The notes under the pieces are model-generated. The model saw nothing but the letters and a program-made list of their open reading frames with translations, ran no database searches and was not told where the DNA came from. The translations under genes were made by a program, and so were the position numbers. From assembly GCA_016202525.1 (NCBI GenBank), contig JACQOM010000046.1:1-7125 (forward strand): a DNA stretch of 7,125 nucleotides, in the 5' to 3' direction. The stretch comes from Chloroflexota bacterium (GTDB lineage: Bacteria > Chloroflexota > Dehalococcoidia > Dehalococcoidales > UBA2162). This document shows, piece by piece, positions 1-6,563 of the stretch. Each line of letters begins with the position of its first letter. Position 1 is the stretch's first letter.

Positions 1-428
1 AAGCGGCTCGTAAAGTGGCTAAAGAGTTAAACTTTCCTTTAGAAGATGGCCCCTATTTACCCGAAGAGTGGTTCAAAGAGGCCGCCTCTCTGGAACAAGA
101 GCCTGAGGGTGGTCGGAGGTGTGAGGTCTGTTTCAGTGTCAGACTGGAAAAGACCTATGCCTATCTGGCAGATTGTGGAGGAGACGCCTTCACCACTACT
201 CTGACGGTAGGCCCCCGTAAATCAGCCAGCGTGATTAACCGGGTGGGTCAGCAGGTTGGCGGGGACAGGTTTCTGGTCAGGGATTTTAAGAAGCAGGCTG
301 GTTTCCAGCGGACCACTGAACTGGCCAGGCAGTGGGCTTTATACCGGCAGCATTATTGTGGGTGTGCTTATAGCCTGCGGGATAGTCTAAATAAATCAGC
401 GCACCAGCCCGTTGGACCAGTGCGCTGA
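1..428 (+). CDS. queH: Epoxyqueuosine reductase QueH, C-terminal part (5' end outside window)
   Basis: QueH reduces epoxyqueuosine to queuosine in tRNA, the last step of queuosine synthesis, and is the metal-dependent, cobalamin-independent alternative to QueG. The frame is open from base 3, so the true start lies upstream; the GTG at 15 is internal. Visible family marks are the block PEEWFKEAASLEQEPEGGRRCEVCF followed by RLEKT, then FTTTLTVGPRKSASVINRVG, the RDFKKQAGFQRT stretch and a C-terminal YRQHYCGCAYS. The CEVC and YCGC cysteines are conserved in the family. The N-terminal CCAPC-type motif expected of QueH is not in the window. The last codons and the TGA lie inside a perfect hairpin that probably terminates the gene. 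It converges on the lipoprotein gene at 475-2340. The identification is from motif recall and is strong; only about two thirds of the protein is visible. Confidence 0.9.
   Translation, partial: AARKVAKELNFPLEDGPYLPEEWFKEAASLEQEPEGGRRCEVCFSVRLEKTYAYLADCGGDAFTTTLTVGPRKSASVINRVGQQVGGDRFLVRDFKKQAGFQRTTELARQWALYRQHYCGCAYSLRDSLNKSAHQPVGPVR
396..428. terminator. Bidirectional intrinsic terminator at queH 3' end
   Basis: A perfect 9-bp inverted repeat, TCAGCGCAC at 396-404 and GTGCGCTGA at 420-428, encloses a 15-nt loop. On + it is followed by a T-rich stretch (CTCTTTCTCTTGG). On - it is followed by TTTATTTAG, which is the better U-tract. It sits between convergent genes and includes the queH stop codon, so one hairpin can end queH and also the lipoprotein operon that ends at 475. 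Confidence 0.75.
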
Positions 429-474
429 CTCTTTCTCTTGGTTATTTCCTCAGCAATCTTTCTATGCCAGCGCT

Positions 475-2340
475 TTAGAATCCCATTGATTTCTTCAGCG
501 CCTGGTCAATCCAAAGGAACTTGGACTGACCCTGATACGTGCCATAAGAGAAAACCTGCTCGCCATTGTAACCTTTCACCCACGGCTGATACGGAATATA
601 CTGGGTTGGTGAGGGCATGATTATCTGCCAGCTCTGGTCGAGAATGTAATTATAGAACTCCTTCATTACCGGCCAGACTTTGGCTTCGTTACGCATTACG
701 TTATCCAGGACAAAGTCACGCACCCGGTAGACCTCCGGGTCTTTCAGCATAAAAATCCGGCCACTCTCGTTCTCAGGTGTCCACCTCTCGAAGACATACT
801 GTAAATGAGCAGTATAAAGGTCCCATCCAGTCTGCAGGATGGCACTGCCATTCCTCATGGAAGTAAAGACAGCGTCCTCTTTAACCACAATATTCACATC
901 AACGCCGACCTTAGCCAGATAGAATTTTACTGCCGATAGCAGGTCGAGGTCCCTTCGTGACGAGGTGACTACTTCCATCTTGAAACCATTGGGGTAACCG
1001 GCATCAGCCAGCATCTTCTTGGCTTTGTCCGGCTGATATTTGTAAAGCTCCTGGACCTGTGGTGGCAGCTGGTCCAGCGGGGTATACATCGGCATAAAGT
1101 CCAGGGTAGGTAATGCCGGTGCGCCAATTAACTCCCCTTTACCCTGGAAGTAATCTTTAAGAATCCCCGGCCGATCTATGGCCATTGCTAGCGCCCAGCG
1201 GACGTTCTTGTTATACCAGGGTAACTGCGGATTATCCATCCGGAAAGCAAGACTATGAGGACGGTAGTCCAGAGTCTTGGTATACTTCATCTGCGGGTTG
1301 GACTTCAGCAGACTGTCCATCTCATCCGGGGTAAGCATTGTCCGGGAGATGTTATCTACCTTGCCGGTGCGGAATGATGCCAGGATGGTAGACCTGTCTG
1401 TTATACTCAGGTACTTGACTCCATCCGGGTAGGGCAACTGGTTCTGCGGGTGGAAGGGGTCATGGTCCCAGTAGTTGGGGTTTCTGACGAAGGTCATGGA
1501 ACTGCCGGGTAAATAGTCTACTATCATATACGGACCCGTGCCGACAGAAGTCTTCCAGTCCTTCAAATCACCGTATTTCTTGACCACCTCTTGAGGGATT
1601 GAGAATATCCAGTCGGAAGTACTGAATAGTACCGCGTCCAGCTTTCCCTGCTTGGACTTGACCACCACCGTGTATTTATCGGTTGCGTTTGCCGATACCG
1701 GCCACTCTTCCGGTAAATTCCTGGAACGCATTACCGAACCGTTCAGATTCTCAAAAAAGTTCCGGCTGATAGAGTAGACCACATCATCAGCGGTCAGCTC
1801 TCTGCCGTTGACCAGCCGGCTGGCTTCGTTCTTCGGGTCGAGGGCAAAGTGGATTCCTTTGCGGATGTGATAGATGATGGTGGTCTCATCAGGTATATCC
1901 CAGCTCTCTGCCACCAAGCCTATCTTGAATGTCATCGGGGATATGCTGTAGATGCCGGTCCACTTACCGGTGCCGCTGGGCCCCGTTTTCCAATCCAGGC
2001 CGACCAGAAAATCATGAGTCAGAACATAGGCTGTGTTATTGGATGGTTCAATAAAAGCCGGGTCGAAACCCCTTGCCTCTGTCCAGGGGATGATGTTAAA
2101 TACACCACCATACTTTGGCTTTTCCACCAACCTACCCAGCGAATCCTTCACCATCTCCGGACCTGTAGGTGTGGGCGTAGGTGTGGTGGGCGTAGGCGTG
2201 GTCGGGGTAGTTGGCGTCGTTGGCGTCGTGGGGGTGGTAGGTGTGATGGGGGTCGTTGGCGCCGCCGGGGCGCAGGATGTCAGCACCACCGATAATACTA
2301 CCAGACAACTCAGTATCAACCAGACAACTTTCCTTTTCAT
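475..2340 (-). CDS. ABC transporter substrate-binding lipoprotein, family 5 (SBP_bac_5, DppA/OppA-like)
   Basis: This 621-residue exported lipoprotein binds a solute for an ABC importer; the family takes peptides, nickel or oligosaccharides, and the ligand here cannot be told. It starts MKRK with a hydrophobic signal segment and the lipobox LTSC, so Cys23 should be the lipidated residue. Residues 29-59 are a Thr/Pro linker. The family 5 domain starts near KYGG (76-79) and shows AESW (144-147), the YHIRKGIHF strand, GRELTADDVVYS (179-190), SVGTGPYMI (265-273) and RNPNYW (286-291). Later landmarks are RWALAMAIDR (381-390) and KKMLADAGYPNGF (441-453). Length is slightly above the usual 500-600 because of the linker. 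AAGGAG at 2345-2350 lies 4 nt before the ATG and fixes the start. It follows a paralog 92 bp upstream on the same strand and ends before the hairpin at 396-428. No permease or ATPase is in the window. Confidence 0.93.
   Translation of the reverse strand: MKRKVVWLILSCLVVLSVVLTSCAPAAPTTPITPTTPTTPTTPTTPTTPTPTTPTPTPTGPEMVKDSLGRLVEKPKYGGVFNIIPWTEARGFDPAFIEPSNNTAYVLTHDFLVGLDWKTGPSGTGKWTGIYSISPMTFKIGLVAESWDIPDETTIIYHIRKGIHFALDPKNEASRLVNGRELTADDVVYSISRNFFENLNGSVMRSRNLPEEWPVSANATDKYTVVVKSKQGKLDAVLFSTSDWIFSIPQEVVKKYGDLKDWKTSVGTGPYMIVDYLPGSSMTFVRNPNYWDHDPFHPQNQLPYPDGVKYLSITDRSTILASFRTGKVDNISRTMLTPDEMDSLLKSNPQMKYTKTLDYRPHSLAFRMDNPQLPWYNKNVRWALAMAIDRPGILKDYFQGKGELIGAPALPTLDFMPMYTPLDQLPPQVQELYKYQPDKAKKMLADAGYPNGFKMEVVTSSRRDLDLLSAVKFYLAKVGVDVNIVVKEDAVFTSMRNGSAILQTGWDLYTAHLQYVFERWTPENESGRIFMLKDPEVYRVRDFVLDNVMRNEAKVWPVMKEFYNYILDQSWQIIMPSPTQYIPYQPWVKGYNGEQVFSYGTYQGQSKFLWIDQALKKSMGF
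2164..2256 (-). repeat. Thr/Pro-rich linker coding repeat (first lipoprotein)
   Basis: An imperfect 9-nt repeat encodes about 31 residues of TTP and TP units directly after the lipobox segment CAPAAP. Codons vary synonymously between units (ACG, ACC, ACA, ACT; CCA, CCC, CCT, CCG). The unit changes from TTP to TP towards its C-terminal end. It most likely forms an extended spacer holding the binding domain away from the membrane. On + the same bases read as Val/Gly shadow frames, which are not genes. Confidence 0.85.
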
Positions 2341-2367
2341 TTTACTCCTTTTTTATTTGATTAAGAA

Positions 2368-2390
2368 GGCCGGAAGTTCGTTTGCCAGCC
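2368..2390 (-). other. Weak hairpin between the two lipoprotein genes
   Basis: In the - strand transcript GGCUGG can pair with CCGGCC (one G-U pair) around an 11-nt loop, followed by UUCUUAAUC. The stem is only 6 bp and the U-tract is poor. It could cause partial termination or set the mRNA 3' end of the upstream cistron, lowering expression of the second gene, but it may be chance. Confidence 0.25.
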
Positions 2391-2432
2391 CCCTTTTTGA
2401 TATGTTTCCCTTCTTATTATCTCATTAGGCCT

Positions 2433-4277
2433 TTAGAATCCCATACTCTTCTTCAGTGCCTGGTCAACCCAAACATAGTGTATGAAGCTAAATTGAAAAC
2501 TGGGACCGACCATATATTCACCGTGATAATTTTTCACCCAGGGCTGCCACATGGTGTACTCCCAGGCTGTCGGGAAGTCCACTCCCCAGACCTGCTGGAC
2601 GATATAATCATATGTTTCATTCATTAGCGGGTAAGCTTTAGCGTCGTTAAGCATGAAGAATTCACCGAACTTAAGAATTGCCTTATTGACCCGTGGGTCG
2701 TCAATCATGCTTAAGTTCCCGGCGTCAGTCGTCCGGTAGCGCTCCCAGGTATGCGATGACACAGTCCCGGCGCCGTAGATTGCTTCATTATGTGTCCTGC
2801 CGTTGGCAATAGAAGTGTAGACGCCGGTTTCCTTCACTTGTATGTCCAGAGAAACGCCAATTTTGGCAAAATATTCTTTGGTGAGGGATACCTCGTCGAT
2901 GCGGTCTGAGGTTCCTTCGACAACCACTTCCATTTTGAAACCCTTGGGATAACCGGCGTCAGCCAGCAGTTGTTTCGCCTTCTCCGGTTGATATTTCACG
3001 GCGTCCTGGAAAGCCTGCGGCCATTTATCGAGTGGACGGGCTACCCCCAGCGTAAGCCATACCTGATAGGGCACCTGCGGGTAAGAGGTGAATTCGGCTT
3101 TGCCACCATATAAATCCTTCACTATCGCTGCCCGGTCAAGCGCCATATTCAGTGCCTGGCGTACCCTGATGTCATGCCAGGGCTGCGCCGGCCGGTCCTG
3201 CCTCATGAATAAATAAAAAGGATAGCCGGGAAAATGTTTGTACTGCACCTCGGGTCTGGTCGAGAGTATACTGGATACCCCGTCCCAGTTAAGTCCGCCC
3301 TTTCTCCCGCCTAGGTGGTCGAGCTTGCCGGTGCGGAATGCCGCCAGCCGGGTAGATTTATCTGATATTTGAAGTAGCTTCAAGGCGTCGACATAGGGTA
3401 ACTGGTTCCCCTTCCCCGTGCCTATTGGGTCCCGCATCCAGTAGTTAGGATTCCTGATTAAAGTGGCGGCACTATTTTGAACATAATCTGTCAGCATGAA
3501 GGGGCCGGTACCAACAGAATTAGTCCACTCCTTGAAATCTCCATATTTCTTTCTGGCTTCACTGGGGTATACAGATGTGGAAGTACCCAGTCTCTGGAAT
3601 ATAACGCCCTGCATTCCGGGGGGAGTCTTGACAACGACGGTATACTTATCCGGTGCCGAATATCCTAACGGACGCTCCTCGGGCATGGTCCTAGTCTGAT
3701 AAAACCCCCCTGGGGCTGTATATGCTGTGCTAAATTGGTCAACCATATCATCGGCGGTCAACTCTCTGCCGTTAACCAGCCGGCTGGCCTCGAACTTGGG
3801 GTTAAGGGCAAAGTGCACCCCTTTACGGAGGTGAAAGACGATAGTTACCCCGTCAGGAAATTCCCAGCTCTCCGCCAGAGAACCCACCAGGAATTGAACC
3901 ATGGGTGAGGATGTCTGCCAGTCGTTTTCATTGGTGCCGGCTGGTCCCTTTGTCCAATCTCCCGTCATCAGGTTTTCATTGGTTTGCCAGCCGGTAGGTA
4001 TGTTAGCTACCTCAAGGTACACAGGGTCAAAGCCTCTAAATCCAACCGTTGGAGCAACGGTGAATATTCCTCCATACTTTGGCGCTTCAACTCCTGGCGT
4101 GGATGGCGCTGTTGGTGTGGTAGGTGTTGTTGGTGTTGTCGGTGTTGTCGGCGTGGTCGGTGTTGTTGGTGTCGTCGGTATAATCGGGGTCGTCGGTGCT
4201 GCAGGAGCGCATGATGCCAGTATAAGAGATAATACCATCAAACAACTTACTGTTAACCACGCAGTTCCTCTTTTCAT
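2433..4277 (-). CDS. ABC transporter substrate-binding lipoprotein, family 5, paralog of the downstream gene
   Basis: This is a 614-residue exported lipoprotein of the peptide/nickel/oligosaccharide binding family. The start is placed at the ATG at 4277, not at the in-frame ATG at 4301, because the 8 extra residues (MLQVGGTK) would be translated from the AGGTGGGGGGG that serves as ribosome binding site, and because MKRGTAW then matches the paralog's MKRKVVW. The lipobox is LASC with Cys23. TTP units fill residues 29-61. The binding domain starts at KYGG (67-70) and shows AESW (135-138), the RKGVHFAL strand, GRELTADDMV (170-179), NSVGTGPFML (253-262), RNPNYW (275-280) and KQLLADAGYPKGF (435-447). 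The C-terminus WVDQALKKSMGF is nearly identical to the neighbour's. The two clearly arose by duplication but have diverged strongly, so they may bind different ligands. It is first in the probable two-gene operon. Confidence 0.92.
   Translation of the reverse strand: MKRGTAWLTVSCLMVLSLILASCAPAAPTTPIIPTTPTTPTTPTTPTTPTTPTTPTAPSTPGVEAPKYGGIFTVAPTVGFRGFDPVYLEVANIPTGWQTNENLMTGDWTKGPAGTNENDWQTSSPMVQFLVGSLAESWEFPDGVTIVFHLRKGVHFALNPKFEASRLVNGRELTADDMVDQFSTAYTAPGGFYQTRTMPEERPLGYSAPDKYTVVVKTPPGMQGVIFQRLGTSTSVYPSEARKKYGDFKEWTNSVGTGPFMLTDYVQNSAATLIRNPNYWMRDPIGTGKGNQLPYVDALKLLQISDKSTRLAAFRTGKLDHLGGRKGGLNWDGVSSILSTRPEVQYKHFPGYPFYLFMRQDRPAQPWHDIRVRQALNMALDRAAIVKDLYGGKAEFTSYPQVPYQVWLTLGVARPLDKWPQAFQDAVKYQPEKAKQLLADAGYPKGFKMEVVVEGTSDRIDEVSLTKEYFAKIGVSLDIQVKETGVYTSIANGRTHNEAIYGAGTVSSHTWERYRTTDAGNLSMIDDPRVNKAILKFGEFFMLNDAKAYPLMNETYDYIVQQVWGVDFPTAWEYTMWQPWVKNYHGEYMVGPSFQFSFIHYVWVDQALKKSMGF
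4095..4193 (-). repeat. Thr-Thr-Pro linker coding repeat (second lipoprotein)
   Basis: Eleven consecutive three-residue units, mostly TTP with IIP, TAP and STP variants, follow the lipobox region CAPAAP. At DNA level the 9-nt units differ mainly at third codon positions, so the peptide pattern is kept while the DNA has drifted. It is a flexible or extended spacer between the lipid anchor and the binding domain. It is more regular than the matching linker of the downstream paralog, which has mixed TTP and TP units. Confidence 0.85.
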
Positions 4278-4283
4278 TTTTGT

Positions 4284-4294
4284 CCCCCCCACCT
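4284..4294 (-). promoter_or_regulatory. Unusual G-rich ribosome binding site
   Basis: On the - strand AGGTGGGGGGG ends 6 nt before the ATG at 4277. The run of seven G is an unusual Shine-Dalgarno. It argues against the longer in-frame start at 4301. A homopolymer this long may vary in length without disturbing the frame, because it is upstream of the chosen start. Confidence 0.6.
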
Positions 4295-4324
4295 GAAGCA
4301 TTTTTAGGTTAGTATTCAGCTATA

Positions 4325-4353
4325 AAGTTAGCATCTGTTTCCCTGTTTGTCAA
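4325..4353 (-). promoter_or_regulatory. Candidate promoter of the lipoprotein operon
   Basis: On the - strand a consensus -35 TTGACA (4353-4348) is followed after 17 bp by TAACTT (4330-4325), a poor -10 with 3 of 6 matches. Transcription would begin near 4317, giving a leader of about 40 nt to the ATG at 4277. The -35 is convincing. The -10 is weak, which would fit a promoter that needs an activator, but this is inference. Confidence 0.45.
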
Positions 4354-4406
4354 GCTTTAGTCGTGCTGTTTAATTCGATAATCCATTCTTATTCGGCGGT
4401 TTTGGT

Positions 4407-4435
4407 TTGACGCACTCAGCCGGCAGAGGTAAAAT
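4407..4435 (+). promoter_or_regulatory. Sigma-70-type promoter of the kinase-regulator operon
   Basis: TTGACG (4407-4412), a 17-bp spacer and TAAAAT (4430-4435) make a near-consensus promoter. The expected start of transcription is about 4442, only about 12 nt before the GTG at 4454 and 21 nt before the ATG at 4463. The kinase mRNA would then have a very short leader. It points away from the lipoprotein promoter, with about 53 bp between the two -35 boxes. Confidence 0.65.
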
Positions 4436-4453
4436 TAAGCGCTATTCCGGTTC

Positions 4454-5713
4454 GTGAGTGAAATGAAAGACGAAAGTAAGACGAAGAGACAACTGGTAGA
4501 GGAACTGGCTGAACTGCGCCGGCAGGTTACCGAATTTGAGAAATCGGAGAGTCAGCGAAGGCAGGAAGGGGAGCTATTACACATATTCCGAATAAGTTCA
4601 CCGATTGGTCTATTTATCATTCAGGATGGTAAGTTCCAGTTTATCAACGACGAATTCCGTAAAGTTACCGGTGGCAGAGTGGGCGAGCTACTAGCTACTA
4701 ACCCTATGGAGCGTGTCCTGCCTGAGGACAGGGAAATGGTCAGGGAGGAAGCAATCAAGATGTTGAAGGGTGAGCGGTCTTCGCCGTACCGCTACCGGAT
4801 TGTCAACCAGGACGGGCAGACCCGGTGGATGCTGGAAGGGGTCGTTTCCGTCCAGTATCAGGGCAGGCGGGCTGTCCTGGGACATTCTATGGATATTACC
4901 GAACGGGTAGAGGCCGAAGCGAAGCTGCAGCAGCTTTACGAGCAGGAAAGGGAACTGCGCCAGGAACTGGAAACAGAGGTACAGAGGCGGATTGAATTTA
5001 CCCGGGCACTGGTGCACGAGCTGAAGACCCCGCTAACGCCCGTTCTGTCTTCGAGTGACCTGCTGCTGGCTGAACTCCATGATGAGCCCTGGCTGAGCAT
5101 TGCCCGTAATATCAACCGTGGAGCTGCCAATCTCAGCAAAAGGATTGACGACCTTCTCGACCTGGCCAGAGTTGAGATTGGGACGCTTAAGGTAAATCCG
5201 AAGGCGCTGGACCCGCAACCGCTGCTGAACGCAATCGCCGACGATATGACGGCAATGATTTCAGGTAACGGTCAATCGTTAGTCCTCGACCTGGGGGTTT
5301 CGTTGCCTCAGGTATTGGCTGACGAGGAGCGGCTGCGCCAGGTAGTACTCAACCTGCTGATTAATGCCTCCAAGTTTACTCCTGAGGGCGGTACGATTAC
5401 CCTAAGAGCCAGGGCGAGGGATGGTTCTATGGTGGTCGAGGTGCAGGATACGGGCCAGGGTATCCCTGAAGAAGAGCAACAGCGGATTTTCCAACCTTAT
5501 CACCGTCAGGTCAGCGACCGTGAGCACCTGAGCGGGTTGGGTCTAGGGTTGGCGCTGTGCAAAAACCTGGTGGAGCTTCAGGGTGGTAAGATATGGATGG
5601 AAAGCCAGGTGGACAAAGGCTCGACGTTTGGGTTTTCGTTGCCATTAGCTGTTGGCAGCCGGCAAGCGGAAGGTTTTAAACAGGGGGTAACCGATGAAAG
5701 TTCTTCTCATTGA
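4454..5713 (+). CDS. Cytoplasmic PAS-domain sensor histidine kinase
   Basis: This 419-residue kinase senses an unknown signal, autophosphorylates and passes the phosphate to the adjacent regulator. No membrane segment or signal peptide is visible, so it should be cytosolic. Residues 10-40 are a charged coiled coil, and one PAS domain spans about 41-152, ending in the usual DITERVEAEAKL exit, followed by a second coiled coil to about 178. The H-box VHELKTPLTP gives phospho-accepting His188. The ATPase domain shows the N-box NLLINASKF (300-308), G1 DTGQGIP (332-338), F-box FQPY (346-349) and G2 GLGLGLALC (361-369); all core motifs are intact. The start is uncertain: GTG at 4454 has no clear Shine-Dalgarno, and ATG at 4463 is preceded only by a GTGAG-like match. 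The gene overlaps the regulator by 20 bp, so the two are translationally coupled partners. The PAS domain shows no residues that reveal its ligand. Confidence 0.94.
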   Translation: MSEMKDESKTKRQLVEELAELRRQVTEFEKSESQRRQEGELLHIFRISSPIGLFIIQDGKFQFINDEFRKVTGGRVGELLATNPMERVLPEDREMVREEAIKMLKGERSSPYRYRIVNQDGQTRWMLEGVVSVQYQGRRAVLGHSMDITERVEAEAKLQQLYEQERELRQELETEVQRRIEFTRALVHELKTPLTPVLSSSDLLLAELHDEPWLSIARNINRGAANLSKRIDDLLDLARVEIGTLKVNPKALDPQPLLNAIADDMTAMISGNGQSLVLDLGVSLPQVLADEERLRQVVLNLLINASKFTPEGGTITLRARARDGSMVVEVQDTGQGIPEEEQQRIFQPYHRQVSDREHLSGLGLGLALCKNLVELQGGKIWMESQVDKGSTFGFSLPLAVGSRQAEGFKQGVTDESSSH

Positions 5714-6374
5714 AGATGACCGGGAAATTATCGAGGCTATTTCTCTGGCCTTCCAGATACGGTGGCCTGAAGCTAAAGTACTCTCTACCCGTCTGGGTAA
5801 ACATGGAGTCGAGCTGGTTGAGACCGAGTCGCCCGATATCGTTATTCTCGACCTGGGACTGCCTGATATTAATGGCTTCGAGGTATTACAGCAGATTCGT
5901 CTCTTTTCCCATGTCCCGACTATTATTCTGACGGTGCGCTCGGATGAGGCGGATGTCGTCAAGGGGCTGGAATGGGGGGCTGACGACTATATAACTAAAC
6001 CGTTCCGGCAGATGGAGCTTCTGGCGCGGGTCAAAGCCCTGATTCGGCGGCGCAGCCCTTCGGAAGAAGAACAACTTGCTTATGGCCGGTTACGTCTTAA
6101 TGCTACCACCGGTCAGCTCTATCAAGACGGCAAAGAAATCGCCCTTACCGTAACGGAGAGTCATATCCTGGGTCATCTGATGCGGAATGGCGGCCGTGTG
6201 GTCACCCATTCGAGTCTGGCTGAGGCGGTGTGGGGTGATGACTACCCGGGTGCGACCGATAGTCTCAAGGTTCATATCCGGCGCCTGCGGGAGAAGATTG
6301 AAGCTAATCCGGGTAATCCCGAGATTATTCTCACCCGAGCGGGTGTTGGCTACTTTCTGGCGAAGCCGGATTAA
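5694..6374 (+). CDS. Two-component response regulator, OmpR/PhoB family
   Basis: This 226-residue transcription factor is probably controlled by the overlapping kinase. The receiver domain (about 1-118) has the acidic pocket D8-D9, phospho-acceptor D53 in ILDLGLPDINGFEVL, T80 and K102 in the TKPF motif. The C-terminal winged helix (about 128-224) has LTVTESHILGHLMRNGGRVV, the recognition helix in TDSLKVHIRRLREKIE and the wing RAGVGYFL. Length is standard for the family. AGGGGG at 5682-5687 lies 6 nt before the ATG and sits inside the end of the kinase gene. Family members bind as dimers to direct repeats about 11 bp apart, and just such repeats begin 66 bp after the stop codon. No clear terminator follows the gene, so some read-through into the downstream unit is possible. 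Confidence 0.95.
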   Translation: MKVLLIEDDREIIEAISLAFQIRWPEAKVLSTRLGKHGVELVETESPDIVILDLGLPDINGFEVLQQIRLFSHVPTIILTVRSDEADVVKGLEWGADDYITKPFRQMELLARVKALIRRRSPSEEEQLAYGRLRLNATTGQLYQDGKEIALTVTESHILGHLMRNGGRVVTHSSLAEAVWGDDYPGATDSLKVHIRRLREKIEANPGNPEIILTRAGVGYFLAKPD

Positions 6375-6440
6375 CCCTGGAAGCAATCACTCTATGCGCG
6401 TCCGCCGGTTTCTTTGAACTCTTTTTAACTGTCCACGCTC

Positions 6441-6484
6441 AAATTGTAACCTCTTTGTTACCGTTTTGTAACCTTCAGCTAACC
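6441..6484 (+). promoter_or_regulatory. Four tandem 11-bp repeats, probable operator of the adjacent response regulator
   Basis: Four 11-mers run head to tail without gaps: AAATTGTAACC (6441), TCTTTGTTACC (6452), GTTTTGTAACC (6463) and TTCAGCTAACC (6474). The core TTGTAACC is kept in the first three with one change, and the fourth keeps TAACC. Direct repeats at one helical turn are the known architecture of PhoB, PhoP and OmpR sites. The opposite strand reads GGTTACA, close to the TT(A/C/T)A(C/T)A boxes of Bacillus PhoP. The link to this particular regulator is inferred from adjacency and spacing. Confidence 0.7.
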
Positions 6485-6497
6485 TTTGACGGTAATT

Positions 6498-6528
6498 CTT
6501 AATGTTCTCTTAACCCCGCGGATATAGA
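6498..6528 (+). promoter_or_regulatory. Candidate activator-dependent promoter of the small gene
   Basis: CTTAAT (6498-6503) and CTTAAC (6509-6514) are a further pair of half-sites exactly 11 bp apart, about 2 bp out of phase with the four upstream repeats. TATAGA (6523-6528) follows as a -10 with 4 of 6 matches; TGTAAT (6530-6535) is an alternative with 5 of 6. No good -35 is found at 17 bp from either, so the half-sites occupy the -35 region, as in PhoB-activated promoters. The start of transcription would be near 6535 to 6542. Confidence 0.5.
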
Positions 6529-6550
6529 CTGTAATTGAAAGTAAATAAAG

Positions 6551-6560
6551 AAGGAGGTGA
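6551..6560 (+). promoter_or_regulatory. Near-perfect Shine-Dalgarno of the 41-codon ORF
   Basis: AAGGAGGTGA matches the anti-Shine-Dalgarno of 16S rRNA over ten bases and lies 3 nt (AAA) before the ATG at 6564. Counting from the GGAGG core, the spacing is about 6 nt. It is the strongest ribosome binding site in the window, set in an A-rich leader. Confidence 0.85.
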
Positions 6561-6563
6561 AAA

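Noticed and set aside
1849..2428. Open frames on + rich in Val/Gly or Arg/Cys, over the start of the first lipoprotein gene
   Set aside because: They read the complement of the Thr/Pro linker repeat in other frames; no ribosome binding site or protein-like composition.
3901..4296. Open frame on + with a VGVVGVVG repeat
   Set aside because: It is the antisense reading of the TTP linker of the second lipoprotein.
4278..4301. Eight-codon N-terminal extension of the second lipoprotein (ATG at 4301)
   Set aside because: It would translate the G-rich ribosome binding site, and the paralog starts at the equivalent of the ATG at 4277.
4307..4335. Two CTAAC-like half-sites near the lipoprotein promoter, considered as regulator boxes
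   Set aside because: They are 19 bp apart, not a multiple of 11, and lack the TTG part of the core seen at 6441-6484.
5645..5962. 105-codon frame on - across the kinase/regulator junction
   Set aside because: Both + strand proteins are intact with all motifs; the antisense frame is Ser/Arg-rich shadow sequence.
6441..6517. Repeats considered as a CRISPR array or iterons of a replication origin
   Set aside because: The units are only 11 bp with no spacers, and no replication or Cas gene is near; the OmpR-family operator explanation fits the spacing and the neighbour.
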